Shown here piece after piece: positions 11,800-24,267 of a stretch of 64,000 bases of DNA. Location of the stretch: positions 1,500,001-1,564,000 of the forward strand of contig CALZFC010000354.1 of the NCBI GenBank assembly GCA_945643635.1, in the 5' to 3' direction. The notes under the pieces are model-generated. The model did not search any database. It was not told the DNA's origin and saw only the letters and a program-made list of their open reading frames with translations. Numbering within the stretch: position 1 is the first letter of the stretch; every line of letters starts with the position of its first letter. This DNA comes from Allodiplogaster sudhausi (taxonomy: Eukaryota; Nematoda; Chromadorea; Rhabditida; Diplogasteridae). The position numbers and the translations under genes are program-made.

Positions 11800-12514
11800 A
11801 TATACATATATTATTTGAAAAAAATCGAGAGGGAGAGAGAGAGAGAGATAAATATACATATATTATTTAAAAGAAATCGAGAGAGAGAGAGAGAGAGAGA
11901 TAAAGACAAGATGAGCTTATCAGAGAAGCCGAGCTACATTCTCTTCACTTTCACCCGCAGTTGCCCCATTAATGCTTCGATTTATTTTAGATTGCTGAAG
12001 TAAGAAATCTAATGGTAAGAATTGTTTTTCAGTTTAAAGAAGCCAGAGAACTGGCTCTTCAAATATGTAAATTAATAAATATATAAGTAACTAAATAAAT
12101 AAATATGCAAATAATAAATGGACAGACCTCGATGGCGGCCGAGTCTCCGGTGCACGTGAGTTCCCTCGTGCACGTGCCATCCATGCCTACTTTGACTTCG
12201 TCCGCGTCGAACGGCTTCTCGCCGGGTATACCAGCCGTCGGCATCACATTCACCAGTGACTAATTTTTTAAAAATTTATTCGCCTATTTATTTATTTATT
12301 TATTTGCATAATAGCTTATCTATTTGTTATTTATTTGTTCATTTATTTATTTTAGGAATTTATTAAGGAAACCAACCGCATCGCACATGCATGTAGGTGG
12401 AGTAGGCGAATCAGTCGGCCGAACAGAAGCGCATCCGAAAGAGGGAGGGAAGAGAGTGGAGAGAGGGAGGAGGGTGCAGAAAAGCAGATGAAATCCACGG
12501 CATGAGGGCGACAT
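11498..12514 (-). CDS. Gene D: small secreted C6 (DUF281-like) cysteine-rich protein
   Basis: Exons 12377-12514, 12128-12259 and 11498-11647, all phase 0, joining to about 139 codons ending TGA. The start at 12512-12514 precedes a signal peptide (CRGFHLLFCTLLPLSTLFPP), then a short VRPTDSPTPPT linker and CMCDA. Exon 2 (SLVNVMPTAG, DGTCTRELTC) and exon 3 (TLTCTNRMWIYTPRN, ATCNVII) are nearly the same as gene B. An earlier in-frame ATG 16 codons upstream would place non-hydrophobic residues before the signal peptide and is less likely. This is the best-preserved member of the cluster. Function unknown; extracellular location inferred. Confidence 0.73.
11650..11902. repeat. Compound minisatellite in gene D intron 2
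   Basis: About five tandem units, each a (GA)n run followed by ATAAATATACATATATTATT and a short GAAAGAAAT spacer, start right next to the last acceptor of gene D. Unit length varies because the GA part varies. Confidence 0.8.
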
Positions 12515-13498
12515 GAGTAAGAAGAGCTTACAGTTCGATATCACTAAACTGCGCGGAAGCATAAAAGTGATCTTTACGGTGTATTGTCTAACGAAGAGAG
12601 AGAGAGAGAGAGAGAGATAGATAGAGAGAGAGAGAAAGACAGAATCAAAGCTGAAAATTCCTTTGCGATCAACAAGCTCAAATTAAAAGAAGAACTTCGT
12701 TTACTTACTCAGGCAACGACAGCGCAAAGCTGTGTTCACAACTTGTGCATCTACAGCATTATTTTATAACAGAACGAGAAAGGAGGGGCTTGGAAATCGC
12801 CAAACGCCTTTGAAAAAATAGCTGACTTTCGATTTTCTGTATGTCTCTGGGACTGTATGCATATGTTTTGTTACACCCTGGAACGGGGGTATGACAAAGC
12901 GCAGAGGTGAAAAGCGCATCGCTCATAAGCGCAGCGGTCGAAAGCGCAGCGACTGGCGTGGTGCGATCCATTTTATGTGTTGAAACCATGCTGGATTTCT
13001 TGATAGCCGACCTGTTAATTTGTTAAGGCCATTTAACCTCTTATTTATGTCGTCTAACAGTTGACAATTGGTAAATTAAATCAAAAATCAAGAAACTTTA
13101 TCGTGCTTCCGGTGACACTTTTTTTTTAAATTAAATTTTCAGGACAAGAATAAGAATAGACTAGAATGACTGGTCGTCATCAATTGACAGGAACAACTGT
13201 TGCAGCATATGGGAACTCGATATAATTAGAAATTCACTTCTAGCAAGTGCAAAAGTTAATTTTTTTCATTAAAAAAATTGGAATCTTCTTCGCCCTATAT
13301 ATCCCGCCTTTTGTCCAGATGATCGTCACTCTTCATATATCACTCCTCTCCAGTCGGTCGGCTATTCGCTTTGCTCTCAATTATCCCCTGTCCCCGCCTA
13401 TCTCCTCTTTTTTTTAATTAATATTTATTTCATACTAAGAAAGAAAGTAAATTAAATGTTTTAGCCAACATATGTATTTACTTTTAGTTACTGATTGA
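12515..13498. other. Gap before RING gene F1; GCGCAGCGG tandem motif
   Basis: No gene seen. A run of AAGCGCAGCGG-like units lies at about 12896-12952, just after CCTGGAACGGGGGTATGACA. The same block recurs at 40378-40440 upstream of the second RING copy. The region from about 12700 on is the left flank of a direct duplication whose other copy starts near 40190. Confidence 0.55.
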
Positions 13499-15425
13499 AT
13501 GGAAGAGCTCGCTGCTCTGCCGCCGATTGTAGAAGGCGAGGAAACGGATGCTTCTGAGACGGGAGACGTAGATGAGGAGAGGGTCAGCAATCTCGTCAGA
13601 GTCCTCGAGAACATGGTCATTCTTCTAGTCCTTTCCCATTGACAACTTCAATTATTCCCTTGCATTTTCTTCCCAATTGAAGAGTGGTTCTTTTCAGACT
13701 CCCGAAGGTGCGGCGGCTCTTCGCGATCTTCTGAGCCATCGCCAGCACTTGACGGATGGAGGTAGACTTTGATTTTTTTTCTTTCTGGATGCAGGAAAAG
13801 AAAGTCTCGACAAAGCGATCACGTTTTCAGAGATTGCCTTTGCATTCAAGCAGCACGACGATGGGAGAAAGCTGGAAGAAGAGGAATACGAGAGGGAGGA
13901 TGTGGAAGATTCTCAGGGAGAAGGAGAATCTGAGGGAGCGGAAGAGAGCGAGGGAGAGGGATAATCGGAGGGAGGAGAGCAAGATGGGGGAGAGTTGCAT
14001 GCAATGGTAAAGTAACATAAGCAAAATGTCAATCTTTTCCAAATACATAGGTATAGATTTGAGAAGAAAAACCATTTTTTTTATTCTTGTTTGTTGCTCC
14101 AGCCAAATTGAAAAAAAGAGACTCTGCTGAGTGAAGCTGAATGCTCTAAGAACGCATTCCAGGATTATTATGAAAACTCTCAGCTGGTATCGCTCTCGGA
14201 CAACTTGGATCCAGGCAAGACTTTGGCCGCAAGAATAAAGAGCGCATACAAAGAGTACATCTAGTCGAGTCTGGAAGGAGGGAAATTTAATTGTCTGGAG
14301 GGTGGGAAATAAAAAGATTGTACATATATTCATTCATATGATATCGCGAATCGAGATTAGAAAGGAGAGTGTGCATTTTCAAGATGATTAAATGCGCATG
14401 CCTGCTTAGATTCTCTGGCACTCATTCACAACACTCTCCGAGCAGGAGAGCCACGTTGACGAGAACAACGGATACGTCGCACTCGCTGATTTGGTCCGAC
14501 GACTTCTATTTCACATTTAACAAATTTGTCACGGCTTGAAGTGTGATTGCAACACAGGGGGACTAATTATACCATCGCACTGTCATTTCCTTCTCACAAT
14601 CAGGGTTGGGTGGATCCTGAGGCTTCGGATGACTTGCACAACTCAAGCCGCCAACTCTTGAAGAATGCACATTGGAAAAATGGCTAATTTTTTTTCTGTT
14701 CCAGAACCTTTGATGATCTTCGCAGCTTTCTCCGCTTGCGTCCTTCCCAATCCAGTTGGTTGCTACAGGCATTTCTGGGAGTTTATGCAATTTTTATGGG
14801 CCAATACTTAATGGAGCAACAAATCATCGTTATTTCTCATTCTCAAAAAAAATACCAATTTCAGGCATTGACGAGGTATACAACGAGCATAAGCTTGACC
14901 TCGAAGAGAGGGAGGCTGGTGGGTCATGGCTTTGTACTCCATGCACGAATACGGGGCCCGTTTAGGTTAACTTGATTGCAGTGGCTTCTGGGGAGCGCGT
15001 CGCGCAGGGCATCTACGGTGCCTGCCTCTTCTGCTGCCGTGACGAGCCTGTCGGGCCCATCGGATGTCGCAAGTGCCGTCAGCACATCGGATGCACGAAG
15101 TTAGTATGGCCTAGTTGGTGGAAGACACTCAGCTCATCTACAATCTTGCTCTACAATCCTGGATGAATACGCTCAAAGTTGCTTTCCGTAGATGTGCTAC
15201 GAAGTGGGCGCTCAACGGGAGCAGCGGCCCTGCCACGCACTACTCTAGCTGCCCTCTCTGCAGGCATGTCTATCAGTTTCTATTGATATGTAGTAGCTAT
15301 TTTTATTCCAATCTATATTTTCCGGTTATACAAAGAAATGTGACTAACCTGTAATTTTACTGGCTTGCAGGGACGAATGGCCTCTCGATTCTCTTGTGCC
15401 CATGGCTGAGCTGGATGCCGAATAG
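13499..15425 (+). CDS. F1: RING-finger protein gene (possible E3 ligase), doubtful integrity
   Basis: Exons that join in phase at the 5' end: 13499-13615 (MEELAALPPIVEGEETDASE...), 13698-13761, 13795-14006. The 3' end includes an exon ending in EEREAG, 14982-15099, an exon from 15192, and a last exon ending TAG at 15423-15425. The 3' exons build a RING-type zinc site: CLFC, then KCRQHIGCTKC across a splice junction, then CPLCR, giving the C-x2-C ... C-x2-H-x2-C-x2-C ... C-x2-C pattern. RING domains usually recruit E2 enzymes for ubiquitination. The C-terminus is DEWPLDSLVPMAELDAE. Problem: the acidic third exon has an in-frame TAA at 13962-13964, and the middle exons (14100-14790) show several stops. 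The gene may be decayed, or may use a donor before the TAA. A second, clearly dead copy (F2) lies at 41829-45746. Confidence 0.55.
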
Positions 15426-17956
15426 GAAAGAGTGCATGAGACAAAAGTCGTGGAAGTACATATCTTCTCTCACTACGCCCTTTTTCTTCCGATTCCCCAC
15501 TATAAAGCTCCGATCTGGATACGTGACTAGATTCGCAATGCATACTCTCAAAAGCGTTTCACTTTCTAATATATGTATATATTCAAATATATATAGTATA
15601 TGAAATAGTATACAAAAATTTCAACCCTATTGCCCGACACAAGAAAAAAATAGTCGATGGTAAATACTTGGGGTAAATACTTTAAAAATGAGCAACTTAA
15701 ATAATTGTTCGCTCTCAAAGGCGGCTCCCTTTGAAAGCGAACATTTCTTTTCGATTCAAGTAAGAAGAATCTAATCATATAAAACGTTGGTATTGGACCC
15801 GTATGTACATACATTCCAATCAACATTTACTGCGATGAATTGGGTTAATTAGCCTCTGTATCTTAAAAGGACCGAGCTGTGAGTAATATCCACAAGGGAA
15901 TGCTATATTACATATTAAAATTGTTGAAATGAAGTGTGTGTGATTCGAAATTAGAAAAAAAATACGACAGTTGACTTTCAAAGTTGAAAGTCAGTTGTTG
16001 TTATCAAAGTACGAATTTACCTCCAGACGAAGATCATTTCATTACTTGACGTGTACAATAGTCATGAATTTATTTATGACATCGAAATAATTTTTAGTTC
16101 AGGTACTTTATTTATACTCATATTTTTACATTGTTAACGAAAAAGAGGAGGCTATGCTGCTATTATGACCATCAACCCTCATCCCGAGCGGTCGGTGCTC
16201 CGACTTCTGCCGCGCCTTCATTCTCGAGAAAGTTCGGTCAGGGGTCCAGGAACTCGAAAAAAATTGTTCTGAGGTGTGCGGGAACTTTCCCGGACTTTTT
16301 ATATGCTATAGCATGGAACCTCGGAGGTTTTCTTGACCGCTCCGGGAAAGATACCGGACCGATTTTGCTCAAATGTACCCAGCGCTCCGGGAAAGATCCC
16401 GCATCTTTGAAATCGTGAGAAATAGCGTGTAAAAGTGGAGGCGCAGACAAATCTACTCGAGATATGGTTTGTCTGGCCTCTCTCATTTCGTGGTTATCTT
16501 TAGTTTTCTCTCGCAGTCAAAGCAATTTCCGGGAAATAACGCTCACCGACACCCGAACCCATGTCGCGTTTAGGTCCGGGGGATTTTTTTTCTAGGCATC
16601 TTTCTTTCTTTGTTTCTTAGTTTGTTTCCTTCTTACTTTATTTCTTTCCTTCTTACTTTGTTTCTTACTATCCTTCTTTCTTTTTTCCTACTATCTTTCT
16701 TACTTTATTTCATACTTATTTTCTTTCCTTCTTTCTTTCTTTACTTCTTACTTTCTAACTTACCTATTCTTACTTACTTTCTGTTCTTCTTTCTTCCTTT
16801 CTTTCCTTATTTCATACTTTGCCTCCTACTTTCATCCTTGCTTTCTTTCTTTCAAACTTTCTTTCTTACGTCTTTCCAGAAAGCAATGAATTCCAACGAA
16901 AAAGTTGCTCCTTTGTTCTCAAGAACTATATGTTTTCTCACCTAATTTTTTAGAGAATTCATCCGGTTCTACGTCAAATGATTATTAATACAGCTGGAGA
17001 AAAGCGATGCAATTTGAGCCAAAGAAATTCCAATAAAAGGTCAAGTCGTCATTGTTACAGGTTAAAATGGTCTTTTCTTTTCTATGGAAAGTTTGACCTT
17101 CTTTGCAGTGGAGCTTACGACAAAATTCTAATTTGAAAATGTATATTAAAGTAATAAAATATTCGAATAAACATCTTCATGCAAAAGGAACTTAATTTTA
17201 GTGCGCATGACACACCTGTTTTCTCCGGGAACTTTCCCGCACCACTCAAGATTTTCTCCAGGAACCTTCCGGGACCGGTGCGGGAATTCTGAAAGTTCCC
17301 GCACCGCTCCCGGAACTTTTACCATAGAATGAAGGCGCGGCTGATGGAATCTACCGGAATGGCTCCGGAGGATAATTCAGCTCATTTGTCTTGAGGATGG
17401 TGCGGAATCAAAAATAGTTTATGCATCTACCTGGCAGTAAACCTTTTAAGAGAAAGTTCAACAAGAAAAAAAGCAGAAAAATACTCTGCACTTTTGCAAA
17501 AGTCTTCTAATGGAAAGCGTATGATTATCATGAACACTGCAGGCAATTGTTTGAGACTTCACTCGCTATCGACACCGAACATGTCAGAATCAGATGACGC
17601 TATTTTCGCTTTAGAAAAACGCAGGAGTTCCTAAAAGGGGTTTGTTGACTAGTTTAGATTCTGCAAGACTGTTTGAGTTTTATTTTTCAAGGAATCAAAA
17701 AGAGTGATAATATTCCGTAGCGAAGTTGACATTAGTCAGCATAATATCCATCTATAATTGGCCCGATACAACTCCTCCAACGCTACTGTCGCCGCGACAA
17801 GGACTTCGCTCAACTGTATTTGTGTTATAAAATGTAACTGGGTGATATAAACACATTTGTATTCGTTGTTGTGCAATGACAAAGCAAAACTTTTTTCTTT
17901 ATAAATCTATAACGATATACGGATTACAGCACAAAATAGGACGGCAGAAGAGGCAT
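15426..17956. other. Gap with a probable DNA element (16209-17341) and CT-rich tract
   Basis: A 16-bp inverted repeat, GCCGCGCCTTCATTCT at 16209-16224 and its complement at 17326-17341, brackets about 1.1 kb. Nearby sequence at both ends is rich in CCCGCACC/GGAACTTTCC motifs, suggesting a degenerate DNA transposon. Target duplications were not found. A TTTC-rich tract spans about 16590-16870. Sequence at 17520-17900 resembles 51470-51880 and is the shared 3' flank of transporter copies T1 and T2. No gene is supported. Confidence 0.45.
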
Positions 17957-19149
17957 TTAGTGATATTGATTTGTCGAAGTGGCAGCTTTCCTTTTCTTCG
18001 TTCGCGACAGTGCAAGGAGGTCGCTGATGTTGTCCAGCTGAAAAAGTGAGTCAAATGTTGAGGAAATATTGATCTATATAAGATATTAGTCGACAAAAAG
18101 CAAGCCAGCGATTCTGAACAAGTTTTTTTTCCACAGCAGCTGCAGGCTATTTTTTCCTCAAAAATATAAAAAAAAAATTTTTAAATTAAAAGTATTGAAC
18201 ATTTATGGAGTTGAATTTTGGGAGAAAATTTACCGTATGCGCGGGCAGTCGACGGAGATAAAGAGTGCAGAGAGCCGCGATGCAAGGGAAGGAGAAGAGG
18301 AAGGCGGAACTGAGAAGAGGGCTCTGCAAAGAAATACGAAACTCTTTCTCCTAGAATGGAATGAACCAAAAGTCACATAAAAGGCGAGCGCACAAAAAAA
18401 TTAATCTGCATTTAAATAATAATAATAATAATAATAATAATAGGCCAAAAAAAACACCTTGATGATCAAAACTTTCATAGCGATTGGTGAACCGACGACC
18501 AAGAAAGTATTCAACAGCATGACGACGGGAGCACTGAAATTTTTTTTATTATATTTACACATGTATATATATCTCTTCCTTCTAGCGTAGAACGTAATCG
18601 CATTTTTTGTATTCCCTCTCTGAAATGTCTTCGCAATGACAACGTCTTTACACTTGCGCGTCGTTTTGTTTTTGGTCACATGAAACTTTGCTGCAAATAC
18701 CCTTATCATTTTTAACTCCGTAATTCCCGAACGCGTGGTTTGTCATTTCAAATTCTATACCCTACCTGCCATATAATGGTTCGATCTCTCTCGTTTTTAT
18801 TCGCGCCGCGAAGATGTTAAACTCCATTGCTGAGTGACCTTTCCCCCTCGATTATCTCTTCCAAACGAGTTCTCAATGCCACCTCATAATATCTCATATT
18901 ATCTGTGCTATCTGTACAATGCTGTCCGTTTGCTTGTTTTTTTTTACATTTGATATTTATTTTCGTTAACTTTCGCCCACGTGTCACTCCAGTGCCGTAA
19001 ATAAAGTATAAGTATAAGGTTCCAGAAAGGACAGAGTACACTTCGAAGAATCATAGAACAACATTTCGAAAGGGAGAAGGTCTGCCCCCGGGCGGTATAT
19101 TCCGTTCCCGAATCACAGATAGCGACGCCGTGAAGCGGGAGCGAACCGA

Positions 19150-19216
<67 letters not shown>

Positions 19217-22200
19217 TATACATCATATAACTCCACAAAATTCGACGTACCGCATGACAATCGGAGTGGTCCGCAACAGGATTGCGCCCGCAAACGAAAT
19301 GGCACTGTTGCCAACGGCCACAAGTGCAATGATCAGCAAGCCGGAGAGGAACGAATCTGAAATGTCTGGGTTCTTACAGTATATATTTTAATACATAAAA
19401 TACGTAGTCTCATTATAATAAGAAGAATTTAAAAAAAAAGTCAATTTCAAGCTCCAACTCGAGGTAGTTGCCGTAGCGTTGCAAGAGTGTTGCTGCTGGT
19501 AGAAGCTCGCGTTGAAGGCCGAAATCAGGCCAAGCACGCCGAGCGAACTGGCCAGGGGCAGGAAGATACCACGGCCGGCACTGAAGATGGAGTGCGTTGT
19601 TAGGGTTTGTTATTTCAGGCGATCTCTTACGTTCTTTGGCAAGATTCAGGCGCAAGATAGTAGTTTTTTGTGGCAACAAACTATGCATGTCTAAAAAATT
19701 CAACGGACCAAGCAGACTGCAGAGAAAGAACAATCGGAATCGCCAGAAGTCCTCCTGCGCCCTTGAGCAAAAGAAGCTGAAAAAGACAATATTAAAGAGA
19801 TTTAAGAGAATAGGTGATAAAGGGACATGAAGAAATTTCCGTGAGATGAATATCGAGAAAATAATAGAAGTATGCAATAAACATGCTCTCTCTCTCTCTC
19901 TCTTTCTCCTTTTCTTTCCCTCTAACCACTGGAGAAGCAATCGGTGCGGAGAGAAATGGTGACGTTGCAGTCCTGTAAGTCACGCTGCTCGCAATACTAA
20001 AACATTTAGAGTAGTAAATTTGCCCTGATCATTTACGCCTACGAATATTCCATCGTTATAAGGGGAGTAATTTTTTTTTAAATAAATAAATAAAAATTCT
20101 GCTGAAGAAAAGCGACAAACAATCCAAGACAGATGACGGCGATGTACACGAATGAGCGGCTCGACAACATCTGAAATATTAATTCATAGATTAACAGCAA
20201 CGAAAAATAGAAAGTGGAAACATAAGTAAGCACTATATTATAGAAATCTTACGCAATCTCGATATTACAAAGACATCAGAGTCCACACCTTGCGCACGTA
20301 ATGCCACAGGCTATGTTCGTAGTCGTTGTCGCGGCACTGAAGATCATCCGCAATCCGTTGCGCTTTCTCTTCCGAGCGTTCTGTAAAAAGATAGTATTGC
20401 AGAGTGACATTGTATAATGTAACATTCTGAAAGAAACTTTCTGTAAAATAACATTTGAGAGAAAAATTATGTAAAGTAATTTTACTGAAATAGACCTTCT
20501 GAAACATAACATTCTGAAAGGAACATTCCGAATGTATTAATTGAATGCAAGCATTCCTTTTTCAGATTGATATAAGTTTCTTCTTGATGTTGTTTTTTTT
20601 TAAATGATGAAGCGTACCCTGAGATGAAAGAAGCTTCATGAAGAAGTCCTTGACTGCCATGTGATTCTGCTGAATAAGCATCGCCGAGGGCGAGTTGGGC
20701 GCGAAGCTAGATGTAAAAATTTTAATTAAAAAAATATTCAAATGTTATCTTTACATTCGATCTAAAGTAGAACAATAACACTTTTACAATTTTGTTAAAA
20801 CCTTTAAATAAATAAAAAACATAAATAAATCGATATTTTTAAAGATATTAACACTGCGAGCAGAGCCGAGATGATAGTCAGTGAAGCCGCGATACAATCG
20901 AGAGTCAACCTGGGCGAGAGGTTATCTGGGTGTAAATTTAGATTTAAATATATATTATTAACTCTCTAACCAGCCAAAGTACTTTGCGATCAGATATACC
21001 GGAATTTCACCCATCACGCCAAATGAGAGTTGGAAGGCCAAAAGGTAGGCGCTAAAAGAGGATCAATTACTTTAGCTAGAACAGAGTTTAATTCATTTGC
21101 ATTGATTTCTTTATTTATCAATTCACTTAACACAAAAATTTCACTTTAGCTCTTTCCTGTGCAATGGAATGATCATTGAAACGATAAGAAGTGACGAAAG
21201 CTAATCAATTTCACAATATCTCGAACAGACCGACCTCATTGTCGTGGGCAGCAGCTCGTACAGCAAAGTATAACACACGGCCTTTTCTGCCTAGAAGAAA
21301 AGAGAGCGGGGGTTTTTTACTGGAATTATAAATGACAAAGCACAAACAGATACGAAGAGAGCGAAGAAAGGTTCCCCTCTTATCCCCGGGAAGCAGAGGA
21401 TACAAGGGTTCCCAGCGTTTAACAGACTTTGAAGGTCAATTATGCAAATTCGTACTATGCAAATTAGTCTCATTGGTAGTAGAGGAACAAAAGTACCCTT
21501 TAGGATGCTAAAATTGGCTAGGCATTTGAAATTGTAAAGGATCAACTTTTAAATAAGTCTCCAGGAGGTTCCCATTTTCAAGACACCAAAATCACAAAAT
21601 TTTCATGTATGCCGTCTAACTCTGGATGGCTAATTGTAAGTGCCATGGTGAGAGATTTGTATGTAAGAATGGTAAAATGGGTCAATTATGCATAACATTC
21701 AATGCAGTTTCGAAATCAGTTCACTATTTACCAATTTCTCGAATAATCGGCCGCAAAAGGGCTCGGGGTCGGCGAGAGACACAGCTGGCCCGGCTCGGCC
21801 CGATCCGAGCCCACGGAATGTTGGGCCCGTGGTCCATCTTCCGGGCTGCGCTGGGTCGGGTTGGACCGGGCCGGGTCGCAAACACTTACGGTACCCCCAG
21901 GACACAACCCAAACAGTCGCACCGACACGCACAGATGCGATTTGAAGAAAAAGAAAGACATGAAAGCGGAGAAAAACTTGCAAAGTTGAATGCGACGTTG
22001 AGTGTGATACACGCGATCTTAAAGTAGATCTGAGCGTGTGGAGTACCCAGCTTGACCGCGATGAGACCGCCACTCAGCAAAAGGAGATATAGAAGACAGC
22101 GTTTACGGTCCCTGAACAACAAAAAGTGAGTTGCTGCCGGGAAACATTCGGGTCGTAGCCATGTTTCATTCAATACCCTTGCGAGGGAGAGGCACTATTA

Positions 22201-22433
22201 GAAGGCTGCGTGCTCTTATTGCCGTTTGAGCACTTTAAGAGGGAGGTGTTCTGCTAGAGAGAGGAATACTAATTTTCAAAGTGAAACAACAAATGTTTGA
22301 CAACAACATCATGTTCTCAAAAAATGGAATAATAGTTCGAATTAAACGGAATCATCACTGGAATATCCGTTTTGATGCAGTTAATGAATGAAATTTTACT
22401 GGTGGGAGAGGCGCACTAATAGAGAAAAAAATC

Positions 22434-22487
<54 letters not shown>

Positions 22488-23787
22488 GCCTGTATGAAAT
22501 GACAATCAGAATCAGAGGAAGCAAATAGCAAATCGTCATAATCACTCTGATGATTGTTTCGTCGTCATCGTTCTAAAAAAGAATAAAATATAAGATTCAA
22601 CCAAAAAAATTTCGATAAAGAAATTAAATTAAAAATATGAGTTTTCAAAGAAAAAAACACACATATAGCTTCTAACCCATTTCAACGAATACGACGGAGT
22701 TTGAACGTTCTTCGAGCCGCATGAACAAGAGATGTCGTTCATGACACCCCCCTCAAACATTGAAGTTTTTAATACGCTTTCTCTTACAATTAAATTAATC
22801 ATCCGATTATCTACAGTAATAATAAAGTGTGCGATTTGAACGCGCGCTCTCATGCTGTTCGGTCAGAGTAGAGAGAACTCATTCGCTTTAAAATCAAGCA
22901 TAATGTGCGCGCAACCAACATTATCCGGGTGCAGCTAACGAAACTAAATTTTGAAAGCATCGTTATATTCGTTATCTAAAGGCGCATAGAACTTGTATAT
23001 TCGCCGTAGAGGTCCTTTAATATGTCACCTCCCACACAAGTTGTGTCACCATAAATTTCTGTGGAGAGAGGAGGGTCCTTTTTCCCTATAAAACTTCTAA
23101 CGAGTGCAAAAAATCGTCCAAACATTCGAGGTCGAACGTTTTGACCAAAGCGAATTCAACCATGAAGAGACACCGATATGTGAGTAATTGCCCGAAGAGC
23201 TCCTTACAACTACATCGAACCGCGCTTAGATTTCGTGAAGGTAATATTCAAAATTTCTCTCTATTTGTCTCTAAACTATATTTACCTTTTTTATTACTTT
23301 TTTTTATAAACCTGCATCATTATAGCATTGGTCCTTGCAATCTCGAACGAGGAAGCCATGGAGATGACGAGGTAGATCAGAATGTTCCAGCGAAAATGCC
23401 GCCACCAGCCGGGCTTGCCTCGAGGAGCATTCGTTAAATTTAAGGCAACTAATATAATAATTCGCTCTTAAATTCGCACCATTTTGAATTCGCACCATAC
23501 AAGGCCGAGAGAGCATGTGATTTCGAGAGACGCGACTACATTAGTCAGAAAAATATGAATAAATTACGGTTGATGTTCGTGCTAATTTATTATTTATTCC
23601 CTTTGCTAAATACGTACTCTAATAAATTATATCTCAGCAGAATACTTTTATAGCAATTATTCATTTTTAATCAACGTGATATCTTTCCTTCCCAAAACTC
23701 ACTTGCAAGGTAGCGAAAGACGGCATCAAGAGTCGTAACTTTCTGCTGCTCCTGGTTTTCCAGCGAGACGACGACAGCATCGGCCAT
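17957..23787 (-). CDS. T1: major facilitator superfamily transporter, SLC22-like, 18 exons
   Basis: Eighteen minus-strand exons join without a phase error into 1518 nt (505 codons plus TAA): 23703-23787, 23312-23418, 22677-22751, 22490-22572, 21982-22111, 21235-21290, 20971-21051, 20853-20909, 20618-20706, 20289-20380, 20121-20170, 19927-19996, 19709-19776, 19459-19580, 19251-19356, 18458-18533, 18234-18323, 17957-18037. Twelve hydrophobic segments are visible. A cysteine-bearing loop (SCSCGSKN) follows segment 1, RDRKR after segment 2 fits MFS motif A, and ELLPTTMR matches the E-x-x-P-x-x-R signature. PNSPSAMLIQQNHMAV fits the P-E-S-P-R-W-L cytoplasmic loop of SLC22 carriers, and the tail RRLPAHTLDNISDLL fits their L-P-E-T end. 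It should sit in a membrane and move a small organic solute; the substrate is unknown. Two donors are GC (22488-22489 and 21980-21981). Paralogues: T2 (dead) and T3. Confidence 0.85.
19153..19222. repeat. TA microsatellite in T1 intron 15
   Basis: An almost pure (TA)n run with one G interruption, located in the intron between exons 15 and 16 of T1. Confidence 0.9.
21748..21888. mobile_element. hAT-like GC-rich fragment in T1 intron 5
   Basis: A block of GGCCC/GGGCC-rich sequence like the arms of the hAT-type elements elsewhere in the window. Only part of an element is visible and I could not find both CAGAG-type ends or a target duplication. It lies wholly within the intron between exons 5 and 6. 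Confidence 0.5.
22436..22482. repeat. TA microsatellite in T1 intron 4
   Basis: A (TA)n run of about 45 bp adjacent to the GC-type donor of T1 exon 4. Confidence 0.9.
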
Positions 23788-24267
23788 CTGAAAGTGAGGA
23801 TGAAATTCCGGTTGATTTCAAGGAAATTCCAACGTCTGCTATTGTTAACTTAATTAACCTTCTGAAGAAAATAAAATTTAAAAAAAGATCTTTTATTTTA
23901 AAGTAATATCCTTTTGCCCTCGTTTCGTAGCAAACGTATGAAAAAGCAACTCTGATAATAAATAATAATTTAATTAAATGCTATAAATTTTGGAGAAAAA
24001 AGGAACTGACCACCGACCAGCCGCTTTCTGCCCGCGTTTGCCGGCTAAATGGCAGGGCTATCTCATGTTATGAGGAATTGACAACTTTGCATAATCGAAT
24101 GCGTAATTGCTGTTGCGAAATATGCGAAAGTTTATTTAACCAACATATCCTTAAGGACGGCGGTAGCAGATGCAGTATATTCAAGTAGAAACAAGCAAAA
24201 CAGTGGGGTACTCTTCGAAAATCTAACGAACAGCAATGAACAGCAGGTTGGTTCTTCATATTGTATG

